NCBI GenBank assembly: GCA_030018265.1
Contig: JASEFX010000012.1
Location: 24,039-60,583 of the forward strand
DNA: 36,545 bases
From: Candidatus Saccharicenans sp.
Lineage (GTDB): Bacteria > Acidobacteriota > Aminicenantia > Aminicenantales > Saccharicenantaceae
Reading direction: 5' to 3'
Position 1 is the first letter of the stretch. Each line of letters starts with the position of its first letter. The translations under genes were made by a program, and so were the position numbers. The notes under the pieces were generated by a model. It was not told the origin of the DNA, searched no databases, and was given only the letters and a program-made list of their open reading frames with translations. Positions 1-9,158 of this stretch are shown here, piece after piece.

Positions 1-93
1 GCGGGCAAAAATTATGATTGAATGAAAAAGAGCGAATCAGCGAAATTCCTGGCCTTAATGAGAGTGGAAGATAAAAGCGGATCGGCTGAGAAT

Positions 94-828
94 TCAACTA
101 TAATTCGGATTTTTCCGCTTCCTGATTTTTAAAAGTTCGCAAAACATTTTTAGCGAACTGCGGAAAAGTCGCACGCGAGATTCCGGGTGGTTAATCCAGA
201 CGACCGGCACTTCGGCCACGCGGTAGCCGGCGCTCAGCGCCAGAACCAGCGCTTCCACGTCGAAGGCAAATCCGTCCGTCTGCAGACGGGAAAACACATT
301 TCTGGCAGCCTCGCGCCGGAAAAGCTTGAAGCCGCATTGCGTATCACGGAATCCTCCGAGCACGAGAAGCCGGACCAGGAGGTTAAAAAATTTCCCCATC
401 CTCTCTCTGAGCCAGCCCTGGCGCTTTTTTATCTCTGAACCGGGAAGAGCTCTGGAGCCGATCACCACCTCGTATCCTTCACGGGCGAGCGGGAGAAGTT
501 TCTCCATTTCTTCGATCGGGGTGGAGAGGTCAGCATCGGTGAACAGAATGAGCTCGCCGCTGGCTTCTAACATGCCGGTCCTGACGGCTGCCCCCTTGCC
601 GCGGTTCACCGGAAGCTGGATCAGCCGGAAGCGGGGATAGTCTGCCATCACCTCTCTGGCCACCCCGGCCGTTCGGTCCTGGCTTCCGTCATCCACCAGG
701 ATGACCTCCGCCTCGATCTTTCTTGATTCCAGATAATCTTTTATCAAAAAAAGGGTGAAGCCTATTCTTTTTTCCTCGTTAAAAGCGGGTATGACGATGG
801 AAAGGTACGGCCGGTTTGAAATGTTCAT
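94..828 (-). CDS. Family 2 glycosyltransferase, dolichyl/polyprenyl-phosphate sugar transferase type
   Basis: The 244-residue product has a GT-A fold pattern: SIVIPAFNEEKRIG at about residues 10-23, the nucleotide-binding DDGSQDRT at 46-53, NRGKGAAVRTGM at 75-86 and the metal-binding TDADLSTP at 97-104. QCGFKLFRR follows, a signature of the dolichyl-phosphate glucosyl/mannosyl transferase branch. No membrane segment is visible, so the enzyme is probably peripheral at the inner face of the inner membrane. It would load a sugar onto a polyprenyl phosphate for surface glycan or glycoprotein assembly. Its ATG overlaps the stop of the preceding small membrane protein in an ATGA, indicating translational coupling. 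Donor and acceptor are not deducible from the sequence. Confidence 0.85.
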   Translation of the reverse strand: MNISNRPYLSIVIPAFNEEKRIGFTLFLIKDYLESRKIEAEVILVDDGSQDRTAGVAREVMADYPRFRLIQLPVNRGKGAAVRTGMLEASGELILFTDADLSTPIEEMEKLLPLAREGYEVVIGSRALPGSEIKKRQGWLRERMGKFFNLLVRLLVLGGFRDTQCGFKLFRREAARNVFSRLQTDGFAFDVEALVLALSAGYRVAEVPVVWINHPESRVRLFRSSLKMFCELLKIRKRKNPNYS

Positions 829-1046
829 TTTGGCAGCAATTTATCTATCACCAGAAAAGCCAGGATGATCATCACCATAAAAAAGGCCATCGTAGTCAGG
901 GCAAATTGCAGCGACAATTTCCTGGCTCTTTTCAGGTCTTCAGGAAAGTGCTTTCTGTATTCGGCATAGGTTATAAAATAGGCGGAGAGTGCAGCTAAGG
1001 GGGAAAACACCAGCGCCAGAACGATCGCCAGGCTGCTCATCTCCAT
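825..1046 (-). CDS. Small two-helix membrane protein, unknown function
   Basis: About 73 residues with two hydrophobic helices, near residues 5-25 and 49-70, joined by a charged loop (YAEYRKHFPEDLKRARK). I do not recognise the family. A TTG lies directly upstream of the ATG at 1044-1046, preceded by AAAAGAG; the ATG is preferred. A TATAAT-like -10 sits about 15 bases further upstream. The stop overlaps the start of the glycosyltransferase, so the two are probably co-translated. An accessory or anchoring role for that otherwise soluble enzyme is an inference from position only. Confidence 0.65.
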   Translation of the reverse strand: MEMSSLAIVLALVFSPLAALSAYFITYAEYRKHFPEDLKRARKLSLQFALTTMAFFMVMIILAFLVIDKLLPK

Positions 1047-1246
1047 CAACTCTTTTCAAAGAGATTATAACAGAAGCTGCTGTCAGGCATAAAGCTAAAG
1101 TGAAAGTTTCTGCCCGGGAGAAAAGATAGAGGAGACATCATGCTCCTCGCAGGTCAGAGAGAAGTCATTTTGTTTTCAGACGGGAAATGTGGATAATAAG
1201 AAAGTGAAAGAGAAAGAAAAAGAAGTAGAAAGAGAGGAGGGAAAAG

Positions 1247-2188
1247 ATGCGTTTGAGAAATAGTTTCTGCTCGATTATGGCCGCTCTGGCGCTGGTCGTC
1301 CCCATTCTGTTAATCGCGCCGGATTTCCAGGCTCAGAGCAGGACGGCTGCTGTCCAGCGGCCCCCGCTTAAAGTGTTTGTTTCGGTCGACATGGAGGGAA
1401 TCTGGGGTGTGGTCCACGGAAATCAATGTTCCTCAGAGTCGCCCGAATACCAGATAGCCCGGAAGTGGATGGCTCAGGACACCAACGCTGTGGTCCAGGG
1501 GCTGTTTGAAGCCGGAGCCATTGAAGTGGTGGTCAACGATTCTCACGGCAGCATGAGAAACATAATCGCCAGCGAGCTTGACCCGAGGGCGGTTTTGATC
1601 TCGGGCTCGCCGAAGCCGCTGTCGATGATGGAGGGCATAGATTCAAGCTTTGCCGCGGTTGTGTTTGTCGGGTATCATGCCCGGGCGGGTTCGGCTCAGG
1701 CGATACTCGACCATACGATTTCCGGAGCAGCCATCTATTCGATAAAAATAAACGGGATAGAAATGCCGGAGCTGGGCATCAACGCGGCCATCGCCGGTTA
1801 TTTCAACGTACCGGTTATCATGCTGACCGGAGACACCGAAACCTGCCGTCAGGCTCAGGAGCTTCTCGGTAAATCGCTGGTGACCGTTCCGGTGAAGGAA
1901 GCTGTAAACCGGCTGGCTGCTAAGAACTATCCGCGCGACCGGGTGCTGGCCGACCTCCGGGAAGGCGCCAGAAAGGCACTTTTGTCTTTGAAGGAGATGA
2001 AACCTTATAAGCTTGAGTCGCCTTTTGAATTCGAAGTGAATTTCCACAACAGTCAGCAGACCGAGCCTGGAGTCCTGATTCCGGGAGTAAGAAGGACATC
2101 ACCCCGGACACTCACCTTTACCACTCAGGATTATCTTGACGGGTTCAAACTGATGAGGGCGCTTATCGCCCTGGCCGGGGTGAGCTGA
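1247..2188 (+). CDS. Secreted M55-family D-aminopeptidase (DppA-like)
   Basis: The 313-residue product starts with a signal peptide (residues 1 to about 30, ending FQAQ) and continues as an M55 peptidase. Known DppA zinc ligands have counterparts at consistent spacing: VDMEG (Asp48, Glu50), NDSHG (His100), GYHA (His144), and MPELG around residues 173-177. DHTISG supplies the conserved His156 of the active site. The family removes N-terminal D-amino acids from short peptides, so a periplasmic role in recycling peptidoglycan or D-peptides is likely. A strong AGGAGG lies 8 bases before the ATG. The gene stands alone between a divergent pair and the PhoD-like gene. Unlike the cytoplasmic Bacillus DppA, this one is exported. 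Confidence 0.85.
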   Translation: MRLRNSFCSIMAALALVVPILLIAPDFQAQSRTAAVQRPPLKVFVSVDMEGIWGVVHGNQCSSESPEYQIARKWMAQDTNAVVQGLFEAGAIEVVVNDSHGSMRNIIASELDPRAVLISGSPKPLSMMEGIDSSFAAVVFVGYHARAGSAQAILDHTISGAAIYSIKINGIEMPELGINAAIAGYFNVPVIMLTGDTETCRQAQELLGKSLVTVPVKEAVNRLAAKNYPRDRVLADLREGARKALLSLKEMKPYKLESPFEFEVNFHNSQQTEPGVLIPGVRRTSPRTLTFTTQDYLDGFKLMRALIALAGVS

Positions 2189-2194
2189 GAGGTA

Positions 2195-2214
2195 GACTCG
2201 ATAAGGAGCGAGTC
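2195..2214. other. Perfect 6-bp hairpin after the M55 peptidase gene
   Basis: GACTCG and CGAGTC flank an 8-base loop a few bases after the stop of the peptidase gene. No T-run follows, so this is not a clear intrinsic terminator. It may stabilise the 3' end of the transcript. Confidence 0.3.
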
Positions 2215-2410
2215 AGATTCTGAAGAGTGAACCTGCTATTTCCGGATAACCGCCGGCAGTTGAACAGGTTGGCGTCGGGGTAATTGAACGGCATTACGGA
2301 AGACTATTATGATGGGGTCGATAATCAGCTCGTCAGCAGAAAGAATGGAAAGCGAACTCAGCAATTCCTGGCTCGGGGATAGAATATTAAAATCAAAGCA
2401 GGGTTTCAGT

Positions 2411-5095
2411 ATGAGGAAAAGCTGGCAAAAAGCACATAAAAGGATTTTCGCCGGATTTCTGGCCCGGGCGTTAATTTTAGCCTTTATAACCGGAGCGCTT
2501 CTTTCGTCCGGGGTGGAAAGTCCAGCCGCTAAGGCCAGGCCATACGAAATAAAATTTCCGGAAGGGGTTACCCGTCAGTGGGTGAGTCCTGATTTTTACT
2601 CTCAGCGTCTTGAAGACTGGCGAGTGAATCAGGGAACAGTGGAATGTCTGAGCCCGTCTGCCGGTCGTTACCTTTATCTACTTACGGGAGAAATTGACCA
2701 AAAGTCGGGGCTTCTGGAAATTTCCGTCAGTGTAGCCGTTCCTCAATTGCCTGAACGACCCCGCGCGAGAAATTATGTCGGGTTTCGCGCAGGCGTAAAA
2801 AGCCCTTCAGGAGATTTTCGCCAGGCTGCGTTGAATCCTCAGGGGCTTGAAGTCGGCCTTACCACCGAGGGTCTTCTTTTCATCGGCGAGCTGGAAAGTG
2901 TAAGCACGGAAGAAAAACAGGAGAGACTCAGACGAGCGCTCAGCCGGGGTGTTGAATTGAGGCTCACCGCCGGTGCTGCGGGCAGTCAGGCCTATCTCAG
3001 GATTTCTGTGGTTGAGCCGGAATCGGGCGAAGTGCTGGATGACCTGGAAGAGGACAATCTCACGGCAGAAGAACTGACCGGCGGGCTGGCGCTCATTTCC
3101 AGTCTTCCAGAGGTTCAAGCGGCGCCCGGTTCAGCCGTGAGCAGCTGGAGCGGTCTGGGGATCAGCGGAAATCTTCTTCAGAGGCACCCTGAAAGGGCCT
3201 TTGGTCCGGTAGCTTTTACCATGTATACACTGAGCCACGGGACTCTCAACCTCAGCGCCCAGCTTATTCCTGGATGCCTTCAGGGAGAAGCGCAAGCGGT
3301 GCTGGAAATCTTAAGCGACAACCGCTGGGAGGAAGTGGCCCGCAGCCAGGTGTCTTCCGATTCCTGGCTGGCAGTCTTCAGAATTCATGGCCGGGATTCT
3401 TCCGTCGACCACGAATTCCGGGTAAGAGTGGAAGCGCCGGGTCTGGAAAACCTTAATGCACAAATTCCGACAGGAATAATAAGAAAAGAACCGACCGCCG
3501 GTGATCATCTGTTGATAGCAGTTTTAAGCCACAACCGGGAGGAAGGTTATCCGCACAGCGGACTTCTCTCCATACTGAAGAAGCAGAACCCGGACCTGCT
3601 GTTTTTTGCCGGCAACCAGGTTTTCGGCCGTCCCGCTTCTTTCTGGCAGAAAGAGTTTACGCTGGAACAGGTCCGCCAGGAATATCTGCGGCAGTGGCTT
3701 CTTTTTGGCTGGGCTTTTTCTGACCTTCTGAGGGATCGGCCGGCGATCCTTCTGCCCGATGCCCGTGATTACTTTCAGATAAAACTCTGGGGAGAGGGCG
3801 GTCGTCAGGCTGAGCACGGGACTTTCACCGACCCGGCTCTCCTTCAGGACAGCGGCGGGTTTTTTATGCCGCCGGAGTTTATCCGGCTGGTGCTCGAAAC
3901 GCAGCTTTCTCATCTTCCGCAACCCGAAAAACGGACTTCACCGGATTATGCAGGCGAGCCTTTCTGGCGGGAAGTAAGGTATGGCGGTCTCAGCCTGGCT
4001 GTCGTCTGTGACCGGGTGTTTAAGTCGGCTCCGGCGCGGTTTCTGCCTGAAGCTAAGGTGGCCGGCGGCTGGCTGTGGAACGAGGAATTTGACCTTAAAA
4101 AGAAGGGAGTGATAAAAGAAGCGAGACTGCTCGGACCCGGACAGATAGATTTTCTAAAAAAGTGGGCAGAGGACTGGAGCGGCGGGGTCTGGATGAAGGC
4201 CTTTCTTTCTCAATCCCTATGGGTTTCCCTCCTGACTCTTCCTGGCGGGTTGCCGGGAGAACAGCAGCTTTTCCGCCTGGTCCCTCTTCAACCAGGAGAA
4301 TATCCACCTGACGACCGGCCGGTGGCCGATTTTACCAGCGGAGGCTGGCCGGGACCGGCGAGGGACGAGGTTGTCGCGATCCTGAGAAAAGCGTTTGCGC
4401 TGCACATCTCTGGCGGTGGAGGACCTCCGGCCGCGGTGAAATACGGTCTCGAAGCGGCTGACGACGCGGTGTGGGCTTTTGCTCCGCCGCCGCTGCTGGC
4501 TCCGGCTGCCGTCCGCTGGATGCCTGAAACTAAGGGGAGAGAAGCTCTAAAGAAAACTCCGCTTACAGATAGGAGTTTTGAAGACGCTTTCGGCAACAGG
4601 TTCAGGCTGAAAGCCATCACGAATCCTCTGGTGGATGAAGTTAGAGCTCCCGGAGCTGGAGTTTCTGGCTGTGGACTGATTTTTTTTGATAAAAAGGAGA
4701 GGCGGATTATTCTCGACTGCCTGCTGCGCCCGGAGGATACACCGGAGGCCGAGTTCAGAAGCTGTTCAGGCTGGCCGGTTTCTTTCAGTCAACTGGAAAA
4801 CGACGGCCGCAGACCGGTCGGTTATCTTCCTGTCATCCAGTTTAAGGGAATCGTTGACCCGGTGGTTCAGGTGGTGGAAGAAAAATCCGGCGAGGTGGTT
4901 TACACACTGAGAATCAAAGGAAATGAATTCAGGCCTGCTGTTTTCCGGCCCGGAAGCTACACCGTTCGCTGCGGTGAACCCGGCACTTTCGCGTGGAAGG
5001 AAATAAAAGGGATTTCTTCACTGCCCCCCACCGTGAAGAAAATGATGGTGGTGGAAATAGAAAACGCTTTCAAAACAACTTCGGCACAAAGGTGA
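2411..5095 (+). CDS. Secreted PhoD-like metallophosphatase homologue lacking the catalytic metal motifs
   Basis: About 894 residues. The ATG at 2411 is preferred because it is followed by a basic, hydrophobic signal peptide ending PAAKA; an in-frame ATG at 2309 would bury that signal behind 34 polar residues. The second half aligns by eye to the large PhoD-like (alkaline phosphatase D) family along its length: NPDLLFFAGNQ, LRDRPAILLPD, SQLSHLP-type segments, WGEGG, ADFTSGGWPGPARDE, FALHISG and DPVVQVVEEKSGEVVYTL. The expected metal-binding motifs are altered: GDQ to GNQ (residues 401-403), DDHD to DARD (450-453) and GDQH to GGGG (668-671). The reading frame is intact, so this is probably a folded pseudoenzyme or binding protein in the periplasm or on the surface. 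The first ~350 residues show no recognised domain. It overlaps the convergent kinase gene by 26 bases. Confidence 0.75.
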   Translation: MRKSWQKAHKRIFAGFLARALILAFITGALLSSGVESPAAKARPYEIKFPEGVTRQWVSPDFYSQRLEDWRVNQGTVECLSPSAGRYLYLLTGEIDQKSGLLEISVSVAVPQLPERPRARNYVGFRAGVKSPSGDFRQAALNPQGLEVGLTTEGLLFIGELESVSTEEKQERLRRALSRGVELRLTAGAAGSQAYLRISVVEPESGEVLDDLEEDNLTAEELTGGLALISSLPEVQAAPGSAVSSWSGLGISGNLLQRHPERAFGPVAFTMYTLSHGTLNLSAQLIPGCLQGEAQAVLEILSDNRWEEVARSQVSSDSWLAVFRIHGRDSSVDHEFRVRVEAPGLENLNAQIPTGIIRKEPTAGDHLLIAVLSHNREEGYPHSGLLSILKKQNPDLLFFAGNQVFGRPASFWQKEFTLEQVRQEYLRQWLLFGWAFSDLLRDRPAILLPDARDYFQIKLWGEGGRQAEHGTFTDPALLQDSGGFFMPPEFIRLVLETQLSHLPQPEKRTSPDYAGEPFWREVRYGGLSLAVVCDRVFKSAPARFLPEAKVAGGWLWNEEFDLKKKGVIKEARLLGPGQIDFLKKWAEDWSGGVWMKAFLSQSLWVSLLTLPGGLPGEQQLFRLVPLQPGEYPPDDRPVADFTSGGWPGPARDEVVAILRKAFALHISGGGGPPAAVKYGLEAADDAVWAFAPPPLLAPAAVRWMPETKGREALKKTPLTDRSFEDAFGNRFRLKAITNPLVDEVRAPGAGVSGCGLIFFDKKERRIILDCLLRPEDTPEAEFRSCSGWPVSFSQLENDGRRPVGYLPVIQFKGIVDPVVQVVEEKSGEVVYTLRIKGNEFRPAVFRPGSYTVRCGEPGTFAWKEIKGISSLPPTVKKMMVVEIENAFKTTSAQR

Positions 5096-6461
5096 CAGAA
5101 ATTTCGCTTCCGTCTCCAGATTTCCAGGAGATAGTTCCATCGAGCTGGTCCACCAGGTCCTGAATGATTTGCCAGCCGAAGGAGTCTTTTTCCGCGCTGC
5201 CAGAATTTTCGGGAAGCCCCCTGCCGTTATCGCGGATGGTCAGAGACACCTTGCCGTCAGGTTTTTTCTTCAGGCTTATTTCTATGACACCCTGGTCCCG
5301 GTCAAAGAAAGCATGCTTCATGATGTTCGAGATGAGCTCCGAAACAATCAATCCGCAGGGATGGGCCGCGGAGATGGGCACCTGAATTTCATCCAGGTCA
5401 GTTCTGATACTTAATTTTCTGTTTTGCTGGTTGTAACGAAGAATTGTATGGGTTGCTATTTTTTCCAGGTAAAGGTTAAGTTTTATCCTGTCAGGATGTT
5501 CCGAACGCAGCAGATTCTCGTACAGGAGGGCAATCGCTCTTATTCGGTTGATAGAATCTTTGAGAACGGCTTTAATTTCCGGAGAACTGTGGTTTTCAGC
5601 CTGAAGGCGGAGCAGGCTCTGGATCAAGTGGAGGTTATTCTTTACTCTGTGGTGGACTTCTTTAAGCAGGATTTCTTTTTCAATCAGCGCCTGACGCAAT
5701 TCATTTTCCAGGTTCAAACGGTCAGTTATATCTCTCATTATGCCGATGTAAGCAATATGCTCGCCTGATAGGCGGACATGAGAGCAGTTGATTTCAACGG
5801 TTCTTGTCTGACCGTCTTTTCTGACCACTCTGGCGATGAACGGACCGAGATGGCCATGACGGTCGATGATGCTTCCTATCTGCTTGATTTTTTCTTTATC
5901 TTCATCAGCAAAAAAATCCTGATTGTTCATTCCAATAATTTCTTCGACCGAATCGTATCCAAGAAAACGAGCGGCGCTTTCCGAGGAATAAGTGATGTGG
6001 CCATTTATGTCTGTTATAACCACCATGTCGGGCGTGGCTTCGAGTAAAGCGCGATAGTAATTTTCAGCCTGTTCTCTGGCTGATTCGATTAATTTTTTAT
6101 CGGTGATATCGTGAAGATTCAGCACCGTTGTTCCGTCCGGGAGAAACGAACTGCGCATTTCCACCCATTTTCTCTCGCCGTTTTTGCAGGTTATTTGCAG
6201 CACCCGGTCGGTGGTCACTCCTTTTTTCCTGTCAGCCTGCCACAGGGCTATCGCTTCAGACCTTTTTCCCGCGTCAGGAAACGCTTTTCTGAACCAGGCC
6301 CGACCGTTGGGCACATCCTTGAGACTGTATCCAGTTATCTCTGTGAAAGCCGGGTTCATAGACAGCCAGCGGCCTGTGGAGTCTATCAGCACCAGCCCGT
6401 AACGAGAGTGTTCAACAAGAAGGCTGTTGATAATGGAGGAAATGTTTTCTCCTGTATTCAT
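5070..6461 (-). CDS. Two-PAS sensor histidine kinase, HisKA_2/HWE type
   Basis: 463 residues with no membrane segment, so a cytoplasmic sensor. Two PAS domains (about 12-120 and 133-248, the second ending IMRDITD) are followed by a dimerisation/phosphoacceptor region with EVHHRVKNNLHLIQSLL (phospho-His about 270/271). A C-terminal ATPase domain carries the N-box SELISNIMKHAF and the G-box RDNGRGLPE. This subfamily often drives response regulators in general stress or c-di-GMP pathways. No cognate regulator is next to it, so it is an orphan. No Shine-Dalgarno is visible before the ATG. A 10-bp palindrome ATTTGCAAAT (6468-6477) lies just upstream and might be an operator. The 3' end overlaps the convergent PhoD-like gene by 26 bases. 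Confidence 0.88.
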   Translation of the reverse strand: MNTGENISSIINSLLVEHSRYGLVLIDSTGRWLSMNPAFTEITGYSLKDVPNGRAWFRKAFPDAGKRSEAIALWQADRKKGVTTDRVLQITCKNGERKWVEMRSSFLPDGTTVLNLHDITDKKLIESAREQAENYYRALLEATPDMVVITDINGHITYSSESAARFLGYDSVEEIIGMNNQDFFADEDKEKIKQIGSIIDRHGHLGPFIARVVRKDGQTRTVEINCSHVRLSGEHIAYIGIMRDITDRLNLENELRQALIEKEILLKEVHHRVKNNLHLIQSLLRLQAENHSSPEIKAVLKDSINRIRAIALLYENLLRSEHPDRIKLNLYLEKIATHTILRYNQQNRKLSIRTDLDEIQVPISAAHPCGLIVSELISNIMKHAFFDRDQGVIEISLKKKPDGKVSLTIRDNGRGLPENSGSAEKDSFGWQIIQDLVDQLDGTISWKSGDGSEISVTFVPKLF

Positions 6462-6593
6462 TTAATTATTTGCAAATAAGTTTGTAAATGAGATTGAAGC
6501 ACGGATTTAATAAAAATTAAACCCGATAGATGCTTGTAAGCTTAATTATAGAGTGATCCAGTTTTTCTGTCTATACCGGCTCTGCGCCTGGCA

Positions 6594-7619
6594 TTACTTA
6601 AAATGGTCGAAGCCGGTTTTTCCCGGGGTCACCGGCTTCTGGTGTCGCAAATAGATAAGCTGGTTTTTCCTGTCGGTCACTCTGCCGATCGCTGCCAGCT
6701 GACGTTTGAAGCGGCGGTAGAATTTTCCGGCCAGCTCCGGAAATTTTTCCGGAGCAACTGTCAGGAGAAGACAGTAATCTTCCCCGCCGGCGGCGGCCAC
6801 CTCCTCTAAATTCCAGCCATATTTAGCGCAGCATTTTTCAAGCGCCGGGGAGACCGGAAGTTTCTCTAAATAAACTTCGATTCCGCACCCTGACCGCTCG
6901 ATGATTCTACGCAGGTCAGAATCTATCCCGTCGGAGACGTCGATCATCGCCCGCACTCCAGGCTGGCTGGAAAGAAATTGTCCTTCTTCCAGATGGGGAT
7001 GCGGACGGTAATGGCGCCGCAGAAGAAATTTTTCTTCTGGACCCGGCCGACCATTTTCTGACTCCCTGAGAATAAGCCTGAGCCCGCCCTCGGAATCGCC
7101 CAGGGTTCCGGTTACCGTCACCACATCGCCTGGTCTGGCGGTTGAGCGCAATTTGAGGTTTTTCGCCCTGACTTCTCCCAGCACGGCCACGTTGACCACA
7201 AAACCGGCTTTTGACCTGGTGGTGTCTCCTCCAAGGAGCCGCACTCCTGTTTTTTTCTCGAGCTGCCGCCATCCGCGGAAGAAGTCATCAAGCCAGTCGA
7301 TGCGGGTGCCCGGCGGAATAGCTATCGAAAGGAAAGCCCAGCGCGGACGGCCGCCCATGGCCGCGATGTCGCTAAGGTTGACGGCCAGGGCTTTGTACCC
7401 CAGGTCCTGCGGCGAGATTTTTTCGCTCAAAAAGTGAACGCCGTCGACCAGCAGGTCAGTGGTCACCAGCAGTTTCAGGTCGCCTTTCCAGGGAAGCACG
7501 GCGCAGTCGTCCCCTATGCCGAGAACACCGCCGGGAAGATTCCTGGTGAAACACCGGGAAAAGCGGGCGATGAAGCCGAATTCACCCAGGTCGTTTATGG
7601 TTAATTTTTTCCCGGACAT
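6594..7619 (-). CDS. thiL: Thiamine-monophosphate kinase
   Basis: 341 residues of the AIR synthase/PurM-like kinase fold. Diagnostic segments are GIGDDCAVLP (35-43), VTTDLLVDGVHF, LAVNLSDIAAMGG (78-90), LLGGDTTRS and MIDVSDGIDSDL. The enzyme phosphorylates thiamine monophosphate with ATP to give thiamine diphosphate, the last step of the pathway, in the cytoplasm. AAAGGAG lies 6 bases before the ATG, and the gene follows thiE by 24 bases, so it is the third gene of a thiM-thiE-thiL operon under the TPP riboswitch. Length matches the family. Confidence 0.95.
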   Translation of the reverse strand: MSGKKLTINDLGEFGFIARFSRCFTRNLPGGVLGIGDDCAVLPWKGDLKLLVTTDLLVDGVHFLSEKISPQDLGYKALAVNLSDIAAMGGRPRWAFLSIAIPPGTRIDWLDDFFRGWRQLEKKTGVRLLGGDTTRSKAGFVVNVAVLGEVRAKNLKLRSTARPGDVVTVTGTLGDSEGGLRLILRESENGRPGPEEKFLLRRHYRPHPHLEEGQFLSSQPGVRAMIDVSDGIDSDLRRIIERSGCGIEVYLEKLPVSPALEKCCAKYGWNLEEVAAAGGEDYCLLLTVAPEKFPELAGKFYRRFKRQLAAIGRVTDRKNQLIYLRHQKPVTPGKTGFDHFK

Positions 7620-7643
7620 ATGTTTCTCCTTTGAGCTGTTTTT

Positions 7644-8312
7644 TTATTTTTCTTCAGCGCTAACTGCCTGTTTCTTCCTGGCGCTTTCGATCAGCCGCCT
7701 GAGCCGGCGAGCGGCTTCTACCGGGTCGGTGGCGGCGCAGATGGCTGAAACCACAGCCACTCCATCCGCTCCGGCTTTGACCACTTCCACCACGTTGGTT
7801 CCATTTATTCCACCGATAGCCACCAGCGGTTTTTCGGTGAAGCTTCTCGCTCGCCTGAGCCCTTCAATGCCCCAGGCCGGTCCGGTATCAGTCTTCGTCG
7901 GCGTCGGGAAAACCGGGCTGATGGCTAAATAATCAACCGGCAGGTTGATGGCTTCCCGGAGCTGGTCGAAGTTTTCCACCGAAAGCCCGATGATGGCCTC
8001 CGGTCCGAGATATTTTCTGGCGATTTCTGCCGGCAGGTCGCTCTGTCCCAGGTGGATTCCGTCCGCCCCGGCGGCTAAAGCGATGTCCAGACGGTCGTTG
8101 ATTATAAGCGGAATGCCCGCAGGCAGGATTTTTTTTACCGCCAGCGCCATTTCCAGAAACTCACGGGTTGAACAGTCTTTTTCCCGTAGCTGCACCACCG
8201 TGACGCCACCGGCCACGGCTTTCGAGACAAGTTCTGTCAGAGAGAATTCTCCGGCCAGGCGTCGGTCGGTAACAAGATAAAGGCTGAAGTCAAACCTGCT
8301 CGAAGCGGCCAT
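7644..8312 (-). CDS. thiE: Thiamine-phosphate synthase
   Basis: 222 residues of a TIM-barrel enzyme that joins hydroxymethylpyrimidine diphosphate to hydroxyethylthiazole phosphate. Signature segments are VVQLREKDCSTREF (pyrimidine site), IINDRLDIALAAGADGIHLGQSDLP, ISPVFPTPTK and AIGGINGTN. AGGAG lies 8 bases before the ATG. It sits 36 bases after thiM and 24 bases before thiL. The C-terminus ends in a charged tail (ARKKQAVSAEEK). No thiD or thiC lies in this window, so the pyrimidine substrate must come from elsewhere in the genome or from uptake. Confidence 0.95.
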   Translation of the reverse strand: MAASSRFDFSLYLVTDRRLAGEFSLTELVSKAVAGGVTVVQLREKDCSTREFLEMALAVKKILPAGIPLIINDRLDIALAAGADGIHLGQSDLPAEIARKYLGPEAIIGLSVENFDQLREAINLPVDYLAISPVFPTPTKTDTGPAWGIEGLRRARSFTEKPLVAIGGINGTNVVEVVKAGADGVAVVSAICAATDPVEAARRLRRLIESARKKQAVSAEEK

Positions 8313-8348
8313 GGTCAGTCTCCTGCTTTCTTTCGCGCAGAATCTAAT

Positions 8349-9149
8349 TCATAAAAAAATTTTAATCCGCTCGCGAATTTCCTTTTCCCCGATGTTGTGC
8401 AGCCAGTCGAGGAAGTGGAGCTCAAAGCTGGCCGGACCGCGAGCCTGTTCTGCGGCGAGTTCGCCGCATATGCCCATCACGATCATCGCCCCGGCCGCAG
8501 CTTCTAAATAATTGCTGTCGACCGCGGCGAAGGCGCCGGTCAGAGCTGATGCGGTGCAGCCGAGGCCCGTCACCCGGGGCATGAGCGGATGACCGTTTCC
8601 GATACGCACGGTTTCTTCACTCCGAACGATAATGTCCACCGGTCCGCTGATGCTGACCGCGCAGCCGTACTTTTCGGAAAGAAGCCGGGCTGTTTCCACC
8701 GCTGCTTCCGGTCCTTCCAGGCTGTCGACACCCTTTGTCCTGGCTCCGGCGTCGAGAAGCGCTCTGATTTCCGAGCCGTTGCCGCGGATAATGGCCACCC
8801 GGCCGGTCTCCAGCAGCCGGCGGGCGGTGGCCGTGCGGTAAGAGGTGGCGCCGGCTCCCACCGGGTCGAGGATTACCGGTATGTTTTTCTTTTCTGCCGC
8901 AGTGATTGCTTTTTCCATCGCTTCCACCCAGTGGCGGCTGAGCGTTCCGATGTTGATCACCACGGCCGAAGCCAGCCCGACCATCTCTTCAACCTCTTCC
9001 ACCGCATGAGCCATCACGGGCGAGGCTCCTATCGACAGCAGAGCATTTGCCGTGAGGTTCATCACGACGAAATTCGTGATGTTGTGGACGAGCGGCACCT
9101 GGCGGCGAATTTTTTCCAGGTCCCGGATGACTGTTTTCGCTGAAAACAT
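8349..9149 (-). CDS. thiM: Hydroxyethylthiazole kinase
   Basis: About 266 residues of the ribokinase-like thiazole kinase family. Signatures are VPLVHNITNFVVMNLTANAL near the N-terminus, LDPVGAGATSYR, IIRGNGSEIRALL and the C-terminal GLGCTASALTGAF, which contains the active-site Cys. It phosphorylates the thiazole alcohol, a salvage reaction. Start choice: AGGAGG ends 10 bases before the ATG at 9147-9149 but only 1 base before an in-frame ATG at 9156-9158, so the inner ATG is preferred; an in-frame TTG lies at 9168. It is the first gene after the TPP aptamer, and the riboswitch platform covers its Shine-Dalgarno. Confidence 0.93.
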   Translation of the reverse strand: MFSAKTVIRDLEKIRRQVPLVHNITNFVVMNLTANALLSIGASPVMAHAVEEVEEMVGLASAVVINIGTLSRHWVEAMEKAITAAEKKNIPVILDPVGAGATSYRTATARRLLETGRVAIIRGNGSEIRALLDAGARTKGVDSLEGPEAAVETARLLSEKYGCAVSISGPVDIIVRSEETVRIGNGHPLMPRVTGLGCTASALTGAFAAVDSNYLEAAAGAMIVMGICGELAAEQARGPASFELHFLDWLHNIGEKEIRERIKIFL

Positions 9150-9158
9150 TTTCCTCAT

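Noticed and set aside
2309-2410. Upstream ATG start for the PhoD-like protein
   Set aside because: It would place 34 polar residues before a clear signal peptide, and its ribosome site is no better than that of the ATG at 2411.
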